Assembly (NCBI GenBank): GCA_016712345.1
Contig: JADJRH010000011.1
Span: 1,612,001-1,676,000 of the forward strand
DNA from: Polyangiaceae bacterium
Lineage (GTDB): Bacteria; Myxococcota_A; Polyangia; Polyangiales; Polyangiaceae
Length of the DNA: 64,000 bases
Direction of reading: 5' to 3'
Under the pieces are notes generated by a model that was not told where the DNA came from, ran no database searches, and saw only the letters and a list, made by a program, of their open reading frames with translations. Each line of letters begins with the position of its first letter. Positions within the stretch are counted from its first letter, which is position 1. This document shows, piece after piece, positions 18,948 through 28,762 of this stretch. Both the position numbers and the translations under genes were made by a program.

Positions 18948-19496
18948 ATGGGGATGTTTCGGCCGCGTCACCTGGCTCTTTTGCTGCTCCTTCCGCTGCC
19001 CGCTTGGCTAACGGCCTGCGCAGCAGCCCCTCCGGCGGCAAACGCACCGGCCTCGGCGGAGCGGCAAGAATCGGTGGTTTCGCAGCAGGCGGGGTATGGT
19101 CAGCCCGGTCCGCAAAGCACCGCCGCGTACCCGGGTAGGGGGCTCGAAATCAAAACGCTTGAAGAAATGCCCGCGGAGGATTTGCCCGGGCGATTGGCGC
19201 AGTTTGACAAGGCCGAGCAAGCGCTTTCAGCGGCGCTCGGCGCTCGCGATGAGATGGTGCGCGTTGATGCGGCCAAAAGTCCGTCATCGACGGTCGCCAA
19301 GGGCGCTCCGGCCGCACCGATGCAAAGTGATCCCTGCCTTGTTGCGTGTGCGGCGCTCGCCTCCATGAAGCGCTCGGCAGACCATGTTTGCAGCATGGCG
19401 GGTGAAGGCGACGCCGCTTGTTCGGGGGCTCGAACGCGTGTTTCGCGGGCGACCGAGAGGGTGACGGCAGCGTGTCCGGCGTGCGCTCTGAAGTGA
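18948..19496 (+). CDS. Ala-rich lipoprotein
   Basis: The product has ~182 residues, starting at ATG 18948 (GAAGG site 7 bases upstream; ATG 18954 is an alternative). A long hydrophobic leader ends at the lipobox LTAC. A Pro/Ala/Ser linker follows, then a helical segment (LPGRLAQFDKAEQALSAAL) and a C-terminal pair of helices tied by Cys residues (PCLVACAALASMKRSADHVC, ACSGARTRVSRATERVTAACPAC). The regular Cys spacing suggests a disulfide-linked helical hairpin in the periplasm. It is divergent from thrA and ~100 bp upstream of the PP2C gene. No known family. Confidence 0.7.
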   Translation: MGMFRPRHLALLLLLPLPAWLTACAAAPPAANAPASAERQESVVSQQAGYGQPGPQSTAAYPGRGLEIKTLEEMPAEDLPGRLAQFDKAEQALSAALGARDEMVRVDAAKSPSSTVAKGAPAAPMQSDPCLVACAALASMKRSADHVCSMAGEGDAACSGARTRVSRATERVTAACPACALK

Positions 19497-19594
19497 TGTG
19501 CCGCGCGGCAACCAGGCTTGGCTGAAATTTTTTCCTGGTGGAAGTGAGCCACCCCTTTCGATCTCGACGCGGTTGCGCGTAGCATCCGTGCGAC

Positions 19595-20368
19595 ATGCGA
19601 GCTGTGGCCGCCGGTCTCACCGACGTCGGAAGAGAACGAAAGCACAACGAGGATCGATTCATCCTTTTGCCCCAGTTCGGCGTGTTCGCCGTGGCTGACG
19701 GCATGGGTGGGCACCAATCCGGCGAAGTCGCGAGTCGCATGGCTGCTCAATCGGTGGCGGGATACTTCCGCACGAGTGGCAGCATTCGTTCGGTGCGTGA
19801 CGCGCTTTTGTCTGCGCTCTCCGACGCAAACTCCAAGATTTTTGCACGGGCCGACGATTCGCGGGCGCACCGCGGAATGGGCACCACCGTGGTTGCGGCG
19901 GCGTTCAGCTCGGCCGACGCGATCTTGTACATCGCGCACGCGGGAGACAGTCGTTGCTACCGGGTGCGCGACGCGCAGATGGAGCAACTGACGCGCGATC
20001 ACTCGCTCTTGCAGGATGCGCTTTTGGAGCGGCCGGATCTCACCGAGAGCGACTTGGCGTATCTGCCGCGCAACGTGATTACGCGCGCGCTTGGCATCGG
20101 CCCTTCGGTGGAACTGGATGTGCGCGCGGAACCGGCAAAGGTCGGTGATTGTTTTCTTCTTTGCTCCGATGGGTTGCACGGACTCGTTCCCGACGACGAG
20201 ATGGTTCGCATCGTTTTGAAGTCGCGAACGCTCACCGAGGCGTGCCAAGCGCTCATTCGCAAGGCGAATGCGAACGGCGGCAAAGACAACATCACCGCGG
20301 TGCTGATTCGCATCGAAGATGAAGACGCTCCGTGGGCGCCCGCTGCGCCGTCGTCGTCGCGCGAATGA
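19595..20368 (+). CDS. PP2C-type Ser/Thr protein phosphatase
   Basis: The product has 257 residues and covers the complete bacterial PP2C (Stp1-like) fold. All metal-ligand motifs are present: NEDRF near residue 19, VADGMGGHQSGE, RGMGTTVV, IAHAGDSRCYR, LLCSDGLHGLV and GGKDNITAVL. It removes phosphate from Ser/Thr residues using two Mn/Mg ions. A Ser/Thr kinase gene lies 4 kb downstream on the same strand and is a plausible opponent, but they are not in one operon. Its stop overlaps the start of the next gene (ATGA), so the Cys-cluster protein is co-translated. Confidence 0.93.
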   Translation: MRAVAAGLTDVGRERKHNEDRFILLPQFGVFAVADGMGGHQSGEVASRMAAQSVAGYFRTSGSIRSVRDALLSALSDANSKIFARADDSRAHRGMGTTVVAAAFSSADAILYIAHAGDSRCYRVRDAQMEQLTRDHSLLQDALLERPDLTESDLAYLPRNVITRALGIGPSVELDVRAEPAKVGDCFLLCSDGLHGLVPDDEMVRIVLKSRTLTEACQALIRKANANGGKDNITAVLIRIEDEDAPWAPAAPSSSRE

Positions 20369-20900
20369 ACGCGGCGCAGCGTTTTGCCGAGCTAAACGCC
20401 AAGGTGGATGCGTTTTCGCGCGCGTTCAAGGTCGCTATCCGGGCGCGATGCGCTGCGAAGCGGGGTGCGCCGATTGTTGCCGCCGCGAGCTTTCGATCAC
20501 GAGCGTTGAGGCCGCGGCCATCGAAGCGCTTTTTTCAACAATGAGCGACGCGATGCGCGCCGAGATTCGCGCGCGCGCCGACAATGCCGAGCCGTGCGCC
20601 GCGCTCGACGAATCGGGGCGGTGTCTTGTGTACACAGCGCGCCCGCTCGTTTGCCGATCGCACGGTGTACCCATTCGGTTTGCGCCGCCGGCCGAGGCGC
20701 GCGCGAAGGCGCTTCCAATGCTCGACGTGTGTCCGAAAAACTTTGAGGGCGCTTCGCTCGCCGACGTGGATCCGGCGTGTGTGCTTGATCAGCAAACGAT
20801 GAGCGTGATGCTCGGTCTGATCGACACGGTGTACACACAGGAGCGGGGCGGGGCGCGCGGTGAACGCGTGGCACTGCGCGATGTGCTTCGGCGCGCGTGA
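20365..20900 (+). pseudogene. YkgJ-type Cys-cluster (zinc/iron chelating) protein, frameshift near start
   Basis: ATG 20365 overlaps the PP2C stop and gives MNAAQRFAELNAKVDAFSRA, then the frame leaves the family at about 20433. One added C in AAGGTCGC joins it to RYPGAMRCEAGCADCC, the classic YkgJ N-terminal cluster. The C-terminal Cys motifs follow as CLVYTARPLVCRSHG and VCPKNF. Corrected length is ~178 residues, usual for the family. The Cys residues probably bind Zn or an Fe-S cluster. The role of the family is unproven. Without correction only a start at or near 20319 is available, which would give an abnormal Arg-rich N-terminus. Confidence 0.82.
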
Positions 20901-20922
20901 GCCGCGTGCGTGAACCGCGCTG

Positions 20923-21342
20923 CTATTTGCCGGCGTCGGTGGTGGTGGCTGCGAGTGTGAGTTCACACGAAAGCACGCCTTTCATACCGCCGATATTGCC
21001 CGCGAGCGCACCGAGATCGGCGGCGCGCCCGCGCACGGTGAGCACGGCGAGCGCGCGCGCTTCGTCAAGCGGAACGCGAAGCGTTGCGACGACGCCGAGC
21101 GAAGCGTTGAGTTCCACTTCGGAGATGCGCGCGACGGCGTCGCGGGCATCGGCGCGAAACACGATCGTGAGCGTCGCGATAACGTGCGCGCCGGCTTCCC
21201 ACGCGGCGCGAACGAGGTAGTCCCGCACGAGATCGCGCAGCGCTTCGGACCGATTTTCGTAGCCCTGGGTTGCGATTCGCTCATCAAACTCGTTGAGAAG
21301 CGAACGCTCCATAGCCACGCCGAAGCGGACGAGATCGCTCAT
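20923..21342 (-). CDS. NikR-like ribbon-helix-helix regulator lacking nickel ligands
   Basis: The product has 139 residues from ATG 21342 (a start 7 codons upstream is possible). The N-terminus is a ribbon-helix-helix DNA-binding domain (LVRFGVAMERSLLNEFDERI, then GYENRSEALRDLVRDYL), matching NikR closely. The C-terminal ACT-like tetramerisation domain is recognisable (ATLTIVFRADARDAVARI, GMKGVLSCELTLAA). The residues that bind Ni in NikR are replaced: the His cluster after the first strand is ELNAS, the HVH motif is RVP and the Cys is lost. It is therefore probably a repressor for another signal, or constitutive. It stands alone, convergent with the Cys-cluster gene. Confidence 0.82.
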   Translation of the reverse strand: MSDLVRFGVAMERSLLNEFDERIATQGYENRSEALRDLVRDYLVRAAWEAGAHVIATLTIVFRADARDAVARISEVELNASLGVVATLRVPLDEARALAVLTVRGRAADLGALAGNIGGMKGVLSCELTLAATTTDAGK

Positions 21343-21477
21343 GGCGGGCACCATAACCCGCAATGCGAACCGACGAAAATTGGAGTGCGAATGGGCGGAA
21401 CGCGGCGCCGAAACAGCGGCGCCGCCTAACCGAAATGATCTGGGGAAAAGAACACGCGGCGCCGCGGGGGCCGAAGA

Positions 21478-22821
21478 TCAGATCTCTTCGAGGATTTTGG
21501 CCTTGCGCGCGTTGAAGTCGTCGTCGCTGATGAGGCCTTTGTTTTTGAGGTCTTGCAGCTTGGCGAGGCGCTCTTCAACGCTGGGACCGCCGCCGCCCGA
21601 CGCGGCAGCCGGCGGGAACGCCTGCGGTGCTCCGGGAGCGGGTGCGTACCCACCGGCCTGGGGAGGCGGATAACCGCCGGGAGCGGCTTGCGGAGGCGGA
21701 TAACCGCCGGGTGCACCTTGAGGAGGATAGCCGGGTTGCTGCGGATAACCTTGTTGCGGGTAACCGGGTTGCTGCGGGTAACCCGGTTGTTGCGGATAGC
21801 CGGGTTGCATGCCCGGCTGCATGCCCGGCTGCATCCCCGGTTGCATAGCCGGGCCGCCCCACTGGGGCTGCATGGCGTTGGCCATGTTTACGCCCATGGC
21901 CATTTGTGCGCCGGCAGCCGCCAAACCAACGTTGGCGCCGCCTTTGGCCATGCCTTCACCCGCGCCGATCATTGCGGAGCCCGCGGCGTACTGATTCCAC
22001 CCGCCGGCCATTTGCGTGTAGCGCTGGTCGTTTTGGTACTTTTGGTCGATCTCCATTTGCTTGGCGCGCGTGGTGTCGGCCGTGATGCCCACCGAGCGGC
22101 GAGCCTCGGCGCGCTTTTTGTTGGCCTCTTGCAACATCTGCTTGTCTTCTGCGGAGAAGTTGATGTTGAAGTTGCCGATCTCGAGGATTTTGATGCCAAT
22201 CTCTTCGAGGTTGGGCGCGCTCTGTTGAATGCGTCCGGCGATCTCCATGCTCATGCCGGCCATGTTGAGCAGGCTCTTTTGCTGCTGAACGCAGAGCTGG
22301 CCGATGACCGTCTTGACGCTGAGGAAGAACTTGCCCTTCACCCAGCTCAAGATTTGATCGTTGTCTTGGCTGCCCGACATTTGGCCGTGGTAGCCGATGA
22401 TGAAGCGCACAGGGTCGACAACGACGAGCGCAAATTCACCAAAAATGCGGGGCGTAACGAACTCAAAGAGGATCGGATCCTCCATGGACTCAAGCGGTCC
22501 GCCGAAGGGTACGCCCCGGACGGGCTGCATCTTCACGAAGAAGATTTCGGCGATGAAAACGTCGCCGCCTGTGAACTTGTTGACGATGTTGTTGAGGAAC
22601 GGGATGTTCTGCGTTTGCAGAGTGTGCCGGCCCGGAGGCAGGTGACCAACGTAACGCCCGTCCTTGAAGAAAACCGCGCACTCGTCACTGTCGACGGTGA
22701 GCTGGGACCAGAAGGGGATGTTTTGGTCGGGATGTTTGTAAACAATCAGGGGTTTGAGATGGTCAGGCCGCGCGATCATCATCTCGCGCACGCCGCCTTT
22801 GACGAAATCCATGATCCCCAT
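21478..22821 (-). CDS. SPFH-domain protein with PGYPQQ repeats and SHOCT tail
   Basis: The product has 447 residues from ATG 22821 (GGGAG about 10 bases upstream). Residues ~5-290 form an SPFH/virion-core-like domain (VDSDECAVFFKDGRYVGHLPPGRH; FVKGKFFLSVKTVIGQL; IKILEIGNFNINFSAEDKQMLQEANKKRAEA). A Gly/Ala/Met segment follows. A low-complexity stretch of PGMQ and PGYPQQ repeats (coded at about 21665-21850 by near-identical DNA repeats) comes next, and then a C-terminal SHOCT domain (SVEERLAKLQDLKNKG, ISDDDFNARKAKILEEI). SHOCT domains mediate oligomerisation. SPFH proteins form membrane-associated scaffolds. No transmembrane helix is evident, so it is likely cytoplasmic. Confidence 0.88.
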   Translation of the reverse strand: MGIMDFVKGGVREMMIARPDHLKPLIVYKHPDQNIPFWSQLTVDSDECAVFFKDGRYVGHLPPGRHTLQTQNIPFLNNIVNKFTGGDVFIAEIFFVKMQPVRGVPFGGPLESMEDPILFEFVTPRIFGEFALVVVDPVRFIIGYHGQMSGSQDNDQILSWVKGKFFLSVKTVIGQLCVQQQKSLLNMAGMSMEIAGRIQQSAPNLEEIGIKILEIGNFNINFSAEDKQMLQEANKKRAEARRSVGITADTTRAKQMEIDQKYQNDQRYTQMAGGWNQYAAGSAMIGAGEGMAKGGANVGLAAAGAQMAMGVNMANAMQPQWGGPAMQPGMQPGMQPGMQPGYPQQPGYPQQPGYPQQGYPQQPGYPPQGAPGGYPPPQAAPGGYPPPQAGGYAPAPGAPQAFPPAAASGGGGPSVEERLAKLQDLKNKGLISDDDFNARKAKILEEI

Positions 22822-22999
22822 CGCAGCGATCTCCCTTCGCCCCGGGACAAAAAGGTCCACGGAGCGGGTCGCAAGATAGACTCAGAAACGCGACCTAGCA
22901 ACGGCCGCCCGTGCTTTTTCTAATGTTTCGAGAGCGCGCAGAAAACGCACGCGTCGGCGCCTCTTTCCGCCGCCCGCGCTATTTGGCACGGTAGCCCTC

Positions 23000-24124
23000 A
23001 TGATCCCGCCCGTTGACGTCGCGACGCTCTCCGCTCCGGCGCAAAAGATTTTGGCTCCTGCCACGCCCGCCAAGCTTCGAGAAATGGCGGCTCGCGGGAT
23101 CGCGCCCGGCGTCAAGCCCGCCGAAGCGCTCACCATCGTCGCGTTGCTCGCGCATTCGAACGAGCCTTCGGTGCGCGACACCGCCGAAAAAACGCTGTCG
23201 GCGCTTCCCGAACCGTTGCTCAAAGCCGCGCTCGACGCCGACCTGCCCACCGCGACAATTCACAGCGTTGCAACCCACCTTCGCGAGCATGCCGAAGCCA
23301 TTTCAAAGCTTCTCAAGATGCCGCAGATCGCGATTGAAACGGTGGAAGAGGTGGCGCGCATCGGCAGTGAAGCCGTGACCGAAGTGGTGGCCACCAACGA
23401 AGAGCGGCTGCTCAAACACCCGCGTTTGGTAGAGCTTTTGTACTTTAACAAACACACGCGCGCTTCCACGGTGGACCGTCTCATTGAACTCATGACGCGC
23501 CACAACATTGAGCTGCGCGGCATTCCGGCCTGGAAAGAAGTGGCGCAGTCGATTCAAGGTGAACTCATCGCCGAGCCTTCCGACGAACCGCTTCCCGATG
23601 ACTTGCTCTTTAAAGAAACCGCCGAGCTTGCCGAACGTTTAGCGCGCGAGGCCGCCGAAGAAGAAGACACCCATCACGAAAACGACGAAGGCGAAGAATC
23701 CCTCAAAGACAAGTTCAAACCGCTCTATCAGCAGCTTTCGAACATGTCCGTCGGCCAACGCATTCGCCGCGCGCAAATGGGTACACGTGAAGAGCGCATG
23801 CTTCTCGTTCGCGACGCCAATCGCATCGTCGCCACCTCCGCCATTCGAAGCCCGCTCATGCAAGACAACGAGGTGCAGCTCCTCTCGCGCAATCGCAACC
23901 TTTCCGAAGATGTGCTTCGCGTCATTGCCACCACGCCCGAGTGGCTCAAGAGCTATTCGATCAAGCGCAACTTGGTGGAAAATCCAAAAACGCCGGTGAT
24001 GCTCGCCATGCGAATGGTCGAGCAACTTCGCGAAGCCGATCTTCGAAAAATTGCGCGCAGCAAAAACGTTTCGGGCCCCGTTCAAGAAGCGGCACGCAGG
24101 CATCTCAATCGCCGCTCTTCTTAA
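23000..24124 (+). CDS. HEAT-like conserved hypothetical protein
   Basis: The product has 374 residues, helical throughout and without leader or membrane segment. The first ~180 residues read as repeated helix pairs (VATLSAPAQKILAPATPAKL, AEALTIVALLAHSNEPSVRD, LPEPLLKAALDADLP), as in HEAT/DUF2336-like solenoids. An acidic linker (AAEEEDTHHENDEGEESL) is followed by a second helical half with NMSVGQRIRRAQMGTREERM and LLSRNRNLSEDVLRVIATTPEW. Similar proteins occur in myxobacteria, but I know of no assigned function. It is divergent from the SPFH gene and ~140 bp upstream of the kinase. Confidence 0.75.
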   Translation: MIPPVDVATLSAPAQKILAPATPAKLREMAARGIAPGVKPAEALTIVALLAHSNEPSVRDTAEKTLSALPEPLLKAALDADLPTATIHSVATHLREHAEAISKLLKMPQIAIETVEEVARIGSEAVTEVVATNEERLLKHPRLVELLYFNKHTRASTVDRLIELMTRHNIELRGIPAWKEVAQSIQGELIAEPSDEPLPDDLLFKETAELAERLAREAAEEEDTHHENDEGEESLKDKFKPLYQQLSNMSVGQRIRRAQMGTREERMLLVRDANRIVATSAIRSPLMQDNEVQLLSRNRNLSEDVLRVIATTPEWLKSYSIKRNLVENPKTPVMLAMRMVEQLREADLRKIARSKNVSGPVQEAARRHLNRRSS

Positions 24125-24262
24125 ACCGGTTCAAGTGAGCGGGATTTTTGCGTCCTCCGAAAAAGGGGCGCGCATCGAAGCATCGTTGCCGTCGCAGTGC
24201 CTCTCGGCGCGGGGGATCGCCGTCACCTCGTCGAAACCCAAAATCCGCTAGCATCCACGCCC

Positions 24263-26005
24263 ATGGCAAAAACGGTCCGCATCGGACTTGGGCGAAGCGG
24301 CGGCGGTGGAGCAGAACCGCCCGACGAGCCCCCGAATACAGGACCCACGTCGGCAGGCCCTCAAACTCCGCGCGCTCCGGTGATTGCCGCCGTTGCCGCA
24401 GCCGATGATCTGTCGCCCCGCGGCGGCACGTTGTTGCACCCGCACGGCGCACCCGCCGCGGTTGAAGCCGCCGTTGACGGGCCCACAGTGCCGCTTTCAA
24501 CCGCGCCCGGCGGGCGACCGCAGTGCCCCGTTTGCGGCGAGCGTTTCTCCCGCGGTTCGCGCTTCTGCGCTTTCGACGGAACGCAGCTCAAAGACGGCCC
24601 CGCCGAGGAAGTGAACACGTCGCTCATCGGGCAGCTGCTCGCCGGCAAATACGAAGTGCTCCGCCCCATCGGCGAAGGTGGCATGGGCGCCGTTTACGAA
24701 GTGCGCCACGCCACACTCGATCGGCGTTTCGCAGCCAAAATTCTGCGCCCCGAGATCGCCAAAAACGAAGAACACGTGCAGCGCTTTCTGCAAGAAGCGC
24801 GCGCCGCCGCGGCAATCGGCCACGCGAACATTGTGAGCGTCATCGACGTGGGTGAACACGATGTGCGCGGTCGCAAAGTGCCGTTCATCGTAATGGAGCT
24901 TCTCAAGGGAACGTCGCTCGCCGCGCTCATCAAAGACAAAGGTGTGCTGTCCCCCAAACGCGCCGCAAAAATCATGGCCGCGTGCGCCGATGCCCTCGCC
25001 GCCGCGCACGAAGCGGGCGTGATCCATCGCGATCTCAAGCCCGACAACATATTTTTGGCCGGTGAAAACGGCGAGCAAGTCAAGGTGCTCGACTTTGGTG
25101 TCGCCAAGATCAGCGGCGCCGCGCGGCTCACAAAAGTGGGCATGGTGTTTGGAACGCCGCACTACATGAGCCCCGAGCAGGCCAAGGGTGAAGCGATCGA
25201 TCACCGCTCCGACATCTATGCGCTCGGAGTGATCTTGTACGAGTGCCTTGCGGGGCGTGTGCCGTTTGAGGCCGACACGTCGATGGGCGTGCTCACCAAA
25301 CAGATTTTCGCCAACCCCGACCCGATTGAGCGCGTGGCGCCCAATGCGCGCGGCCTTGGAGCGCTCGGAGCCGTAGTGATGCGCTGCCTCGCCAAAGAGC
25401 CCGCCGATCGGTACGCGAGCATGGCCGAATTATCCGATGCGCTGCATCACGTGCTTCGCGATCCAAAGGCCGCCGCGGCCGATTCGCTCGGCTCGTCGGA
25501 GCGGCACCACCGCCCGGCGCTGCGCCTTCGCGAAGACGCGCTCATGCCGCGATCGGTGCCGCCGCCCGCAGAACCGGAGCCGCGCGACTTTCGCCGCATC
25601 GTGCTGATCGGAGCGGCCGCCGTTGCCGTGCTTGTGTTTGTTGCGGTGAGTGTTCGCGCGCTGTTTTTTACGCATCGCGGCGCTGAAATCGACGCCACCG
25701 CGTCGGGCGCCGCCACCGTCGGCGGAACGCCTCCGTCGGCGGTGGCGGCGCCCGCCACGGCAGCGCCAAACGCACCGGAGCCGACGCCGACCGCGCCCGC
25801 GTCGGCGTCGGCGGCCGGCGCCGCCTCCACCTCCGCGGGCGCGCCCCCCGCAACGACGCCGCCGACAGGTGCTCGGTCTGTTGGAGCCACGTCAACGGCA
25901 ACGGCGACGGGATCGGACATTATCGATCCGTGGAGCCGGCCCAACCAGAAAAAGCCCGGAGGCGGCGCAAATGGCGTTGTCGATCCGTGGGCAAAGAAGA
26001 AATGA
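24263..26005 (+). CDS. Transmembrane eukaryotic-like Ser/Thr protein kinase
   Basis: The product has 580 residues from ATG 24263. The N-terminal ~85 residues are Pro/Ala-rich, then a zinc-ribbon-like CPVCGERFSRGSRFCAFDG knuckle (88-106). The kinase domain runs from about 129 to 395 with all catalytic motifs: glycine loop GEGGMGAVYE, Lys159 in AAKIL, HRDLKPDN with Asp257, DFGVAK with Asp277, and MSPEQ. A single transmembrane helix (about 465-485, VLIGAAAVAVLVFVAVSVRA) is followed by an extracytoplasmic Ala/Pro/Thr-rich tail ending in two IDPW/VDPW motifs. It phosphorylates Ser/Thr residues on cytoplasmic targets. The tail may contact the cell wall. A REC-DUF4388 gene follows 87 bp downstream. 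Confidence 0.95.
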   Translation: MAKTVRIGLGRSGGGGAEPPDEPPNTGPTSAGPQTPRAPVIAAVAAADDLSPRGGTLLHPHGAPAAVEAAVDGPTVPLSTAPGGRPQCPVCGERFSRGSRFCAFDGTQLKDGPAEEVNTSLIGQLLAGKYEVLRPIGEGGMGAVYEVRHATLDRRFAAKILRPEIAKNEEHVQRFLQEARAAAAIGHANIVSVIDVGEHDVRGRKVPFIVMELLKGTSLAALIKDKGVLSPKRAAKIMAACADALAAAHEAGVIHRDLKPDNIFLAGENGEQVKVLDFGVAKISGAARLTKVGMVFGTPHYMSPEQAKGEAIDHRSDIYALGVILYECLAGRVPFEADTSMGVLTKQIFANPDPIERVAPNARGLGALGAVVMRCLAKEPADRYASMAELSDALHHVLRDPKAAAADSLGSSERHHRPALRLREDALMPRSVPPPAEPEPRDFRRIVLIGAAAVAVLVFVAVSVRALFFTHRGAEIDATASGAATVGGTPPSAVAAPATAAPNAPEPTPTAPASASAAGAASTSAGAPPATTPPTGARSVGATSTATATGSDIIDPWSRPNQKKPGGGANGVVDPWAKKK

Positions 26006-26092
26006 CCTGCGGAGCCCAGGCCGCCGTTTGGTTATCAATTAGGCCGGATCCTTGACACCCTATCCCGGGGCTAGCCATTCTTCGCCCCGCTC

Positions 26093-28657
26093 GTGGCCAA
26101 ACAGCAACTTCTGCTAGTCGACGCGGATCCGCGAAGCGTGCGGGTTCTCGAAGTCAGCCTTAAAAAGGCCGGCTTCAGCGTTACTACGGCAAAAGACGGC
26201 CAAGATGCGCTCCAAAAGCTGGAGCTTTCACCGCCCGACCTGGTGCTCACCGACACGCGGTTGCCGGTCATGGATGGGTACGCACTCGTTCGAAAACTCA
26301 AAGAACACGCGGACTGGTCAACGATCCCCATCGTTTTTTTAACGAGCCAAAAATCGATCGAGGACAAGATCCGCGGGCTCGAACTGGGCGTGGAGGATTA
26401 CCTCACAAAGCCCATTTTCGTGCGCGAACTCATCGCCCGCGTGAACCTGCTCATCGCGCGCCGCACGCGCGAACGGCTCGCAACCAAAAGCGCCACCGTG
26501 GCGGGTCGAACCCGCTTCACCGGGTCGATCGCCGACATGGGCGTTGTCGACCTCATTCAAACGTTTGAGGTCAATCGCAAAAGCGGCATCGTTCATCTCA
26601 ACAATCAGCAGTACGAAGCGCACATTTTTTTCCGCGACGGCAAATGTGTTGACGCAACGCTCGGTCGCTTAACCGGCGAAGAAGCGGTTTATCGCGCGCT
26701 GATTTGGAACGAAGGCACGTTTGAGGTTGAGTTCTGCAAGGTTGAAAACCCGGATGTGATCGAAACGTCCACGCAGGGCCTCCTCATGGAAGGCATGCGC
26801 CGGCTCGACGAATGGGGTCGCCTGCTGGAGTCGCTGCCTCAGCTCGGCACCGTGTTCCAAGTGAACAGCGAAGAGCTGCTCGAACGACTCAACGAAATCC
26901 CCGACGAGCTGAACGGCATTCTTCGGCTGTTCGACGGCAAGCGCGATTTGATGGCCGTTGTCGACGCATCGCCGTTCGAAGATCTCTCCACGCTCAACAC
27001 CATCTCCAAGCTCTATTTCGAAGGGCTGCTCCTTCAGGTCGAGGTGACGCAGCACGACGAAGCCGAGGGCGCCGAACACGAGGTTGTCCCCGGCCACGGC
27101 GCCGACTCACTTGATGCGTCGGAACCTCCGCCGCCGGCGGTGACAGAAGGGGAGCCGCCCTCATCGGGTCAGCGCGTGGGCACGTCGATCATTCCGGCGG
27201 CGCCGGATGAAGCTCCGTCGGGCCCGCCGCCGGCTCGCATCGACATGGCCGACGCGGCGCTCGCGGAGCCAATGCTTGTTCGCCCGCTTGCGATTGGAAG
27301 CCCCGCGGCGCCTTCCTTCGGTAAAGCGGCGCCCGAGTCGGTGAAAATTCGCGAGGCTGTTGCGCAGCCCGAATCGGCGGTGGAAAAGCCGACGGAAGCT
27401 TCGACTCGCGAGGCGCCCGCCGCGGCATCGGCAGCGCCTGCCGCCGAACCTGATCGCACCGAATCCGCCGCGTCCAAGGCAGAACCCGCCGCGGCGTCGC
27501 CTGTGCCCGACGCGGCGCCCGTTGTTGCATCGGCGGCCGTGCCCGAGGCGCCCGCGGCGGGCGCGAACACCGTCGACGCGCTGCCCGATGGAAAGGTTGC
27601 GGCGGTGGCCGCGCCGCCGGATGAAACGGCTGCGAAAGCCGCCGAACCCGCGTTGGCTGAAAGTGTACACAAAGAGCGCGCCGACGACATGGAAGCGCGC
27701 GCGGCAACCGAGCAAAGTGTACGCAATACCGAAGCGACGGCTCCCGAGGTCGCCCCCGCCGACGCTGTAGATGTACACAAGGCTGCCGCCGCGAGCGCCG
27801 TGAGCGCCGTCACCGCCGCGAGCGCCGCGAGCGCCGCGAACGCCGTCACCGCTGCGAGCGCCGTCACCGCCGCGAGCGCCGTAGCGGCAAGAAGTGTACA
27901 CAACAAAGGCGACGCCGCGGACGCGCCGGCCGGCGCCGACAAATCCGACACTGCCGCCGCGCAACCGGCCGGCGCTGCGCCCAACGTTTCAAAACGTGAA
28001 GAGCGCACACCGAAGCCGCCGGTGATCGAGTCGCCCAAAGAGCGGCCGGCGACCGCGCGCGAGTTCCGCGACGAGGAGCCGATTGAAACGCCGACCACCG
28101 GCCGCAACACTGTTTGGATCGCCGCGGTCATTGTGGCCGTGGTTGTGGCCGGACTTGTGTACGCATTCAAAGGGCGCAACGCCGCGTCGGGTACACTTTC
28201 CGGCTCGGGCTCCACGGCGGTCACAGCGCCCACAACCACAACAACTGCGCCGCCGGTGACGAGTTCGGCTCCCACAACCAGCACCGCTTCCACGTCGGAA
28301 ACCCAATCGGAGCCGGCGCCCTCCACATCGGCGCCCACGTCGTTGGCGCCTTCGGCATCGTCGTCCGCGTCAACCGCGCCCGGCGCTTCGGCGACGGAGG
28401 TCGCGCCCGAAGACGACGAGAAAAAGCCGCTCACCTGGCGCATTTTGCAAGCGCTCAACCGCGGCAAAACAGCGCGCGCGTACGACCTCGCGGTCCAATA
28501 CACCAACTCGGCGCCCAACAATCCGCAGGCCTGGCGCATGCGCGGCGGGGTTGAACTTCAGCTCGGCAAAAACGCCAAAGCATCCTTCAAGCGTTGCGCG
28601 GATGTTGCCGCTCCCGACAGCGACATTCAACAAGAGTGCCGCGCACTGTCGCAATAA
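26093..28657 (+). CDS. REC-DUF4388 (PATAN) signalling protein with transmembrane helix
   Basis: The product has 854 residues, GTG start. The receiver domain (1-~122) has VDADPRS, phosphoacceptor Asp in [17 protein letters not shown] and YLTKPIF. DUF4388/PATAN follows (about 140-330; [40 protein letters not shown]), a module used for protein contacts in polarity and gliding regulators. Then come ~330 residues of Ala/Pro/Glu low complexity, one transmembrane helix ([19 protein letters not shown]), a Thr/Ser linker and a C-terminal TPR-like ~90 residues. The topology places the receiver inside and the TPR part outside, which is unusual for a response regulator. It lies close behind the kinase gene and may share its regulation. 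Confidence 0.9.
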   Translation: MAKQQLLLVDADPRSVRVLEVSLKKAGFSVTTAKDGQDALQKLELSPPDLVLTDTRLPVMDGYALVRKLKEHADWSTIPIVFLTSQKSIEDKIRGLELGVEDYLTKPIFVRELIARVNLLIARRTRERLATKSATVAGRTRFTGSIADMGVVDLIQTFEVNRKSGIVHLNNQQYEAHIFFRDGKCVDATLGRLTGEEAVYRALIWNEGTFEVEFCKVENPDVIETSTQGLLMEGMRRLDEWGRLLESLPQLGTVFQVNSEELLERLNEIPDELNGILRLFDGKRDLMAVVDASPFEDLSTLNTISKLYFEGLLLQVEVTQHDEAEGAEHEVVPGHGADSLDASEPPPPAVTEGEPPSSGQRVGTSIIPAAPDEAPSGPPPARIDMADAALAEPMLVRPLAIGSPAAPSFGKAAPESVKIREAVAQPESAVEKPTEASTREAPAAASAAPAAEPDRTESAASKAEPAAASPVPDAAPVVASAAVPEAPAAGANTVDALPDGKVAAVAAPPDETAAKAAEPALAESVHKERADDMEARAATEQSVRNTEATAPEVAPADAVDVHKAAAASAVSAVTAASAASAANAVTAASAVTAASAVAARSVHNKGDAADAPAGADKSDTAAAQPAGAAPNVSKREERTPKPPVIESPKERPATAREFRDEEPIETPTTGRNTVWIAAVIVAVVVAGLVYAFKGRNAASGTLSGSGSTAVTAPTTTTTAPPVTSSAPTTSTASTSETQSEPAPSTSAPTSLAPSASSSASTAPGASATEVAPEDDEKKPLTWRILQALNRGKTARAYDLAVQYTNSAPNNPQAWRMRGGVELQLGKNAKASFKRCADVAAPDSDIQQECRALSQ

Positions 28658-28762
28658 GCGCGTCGTTTCTTAACGAAGCTGACGATTCACCAAAAAAAGA
28701 AAAGTGTACACTGGATGGGCGTTAATGTGTACGCATTGACGCCGAGCGCCGCCTGATCTGCG

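Noticed and set aside
27169..28539. 456-codon minus-strand frame
   Set aside because: Mirror of the Ala-rich linker of the REC-DUF4388 gene; Ala/Ser composition is an artefact.
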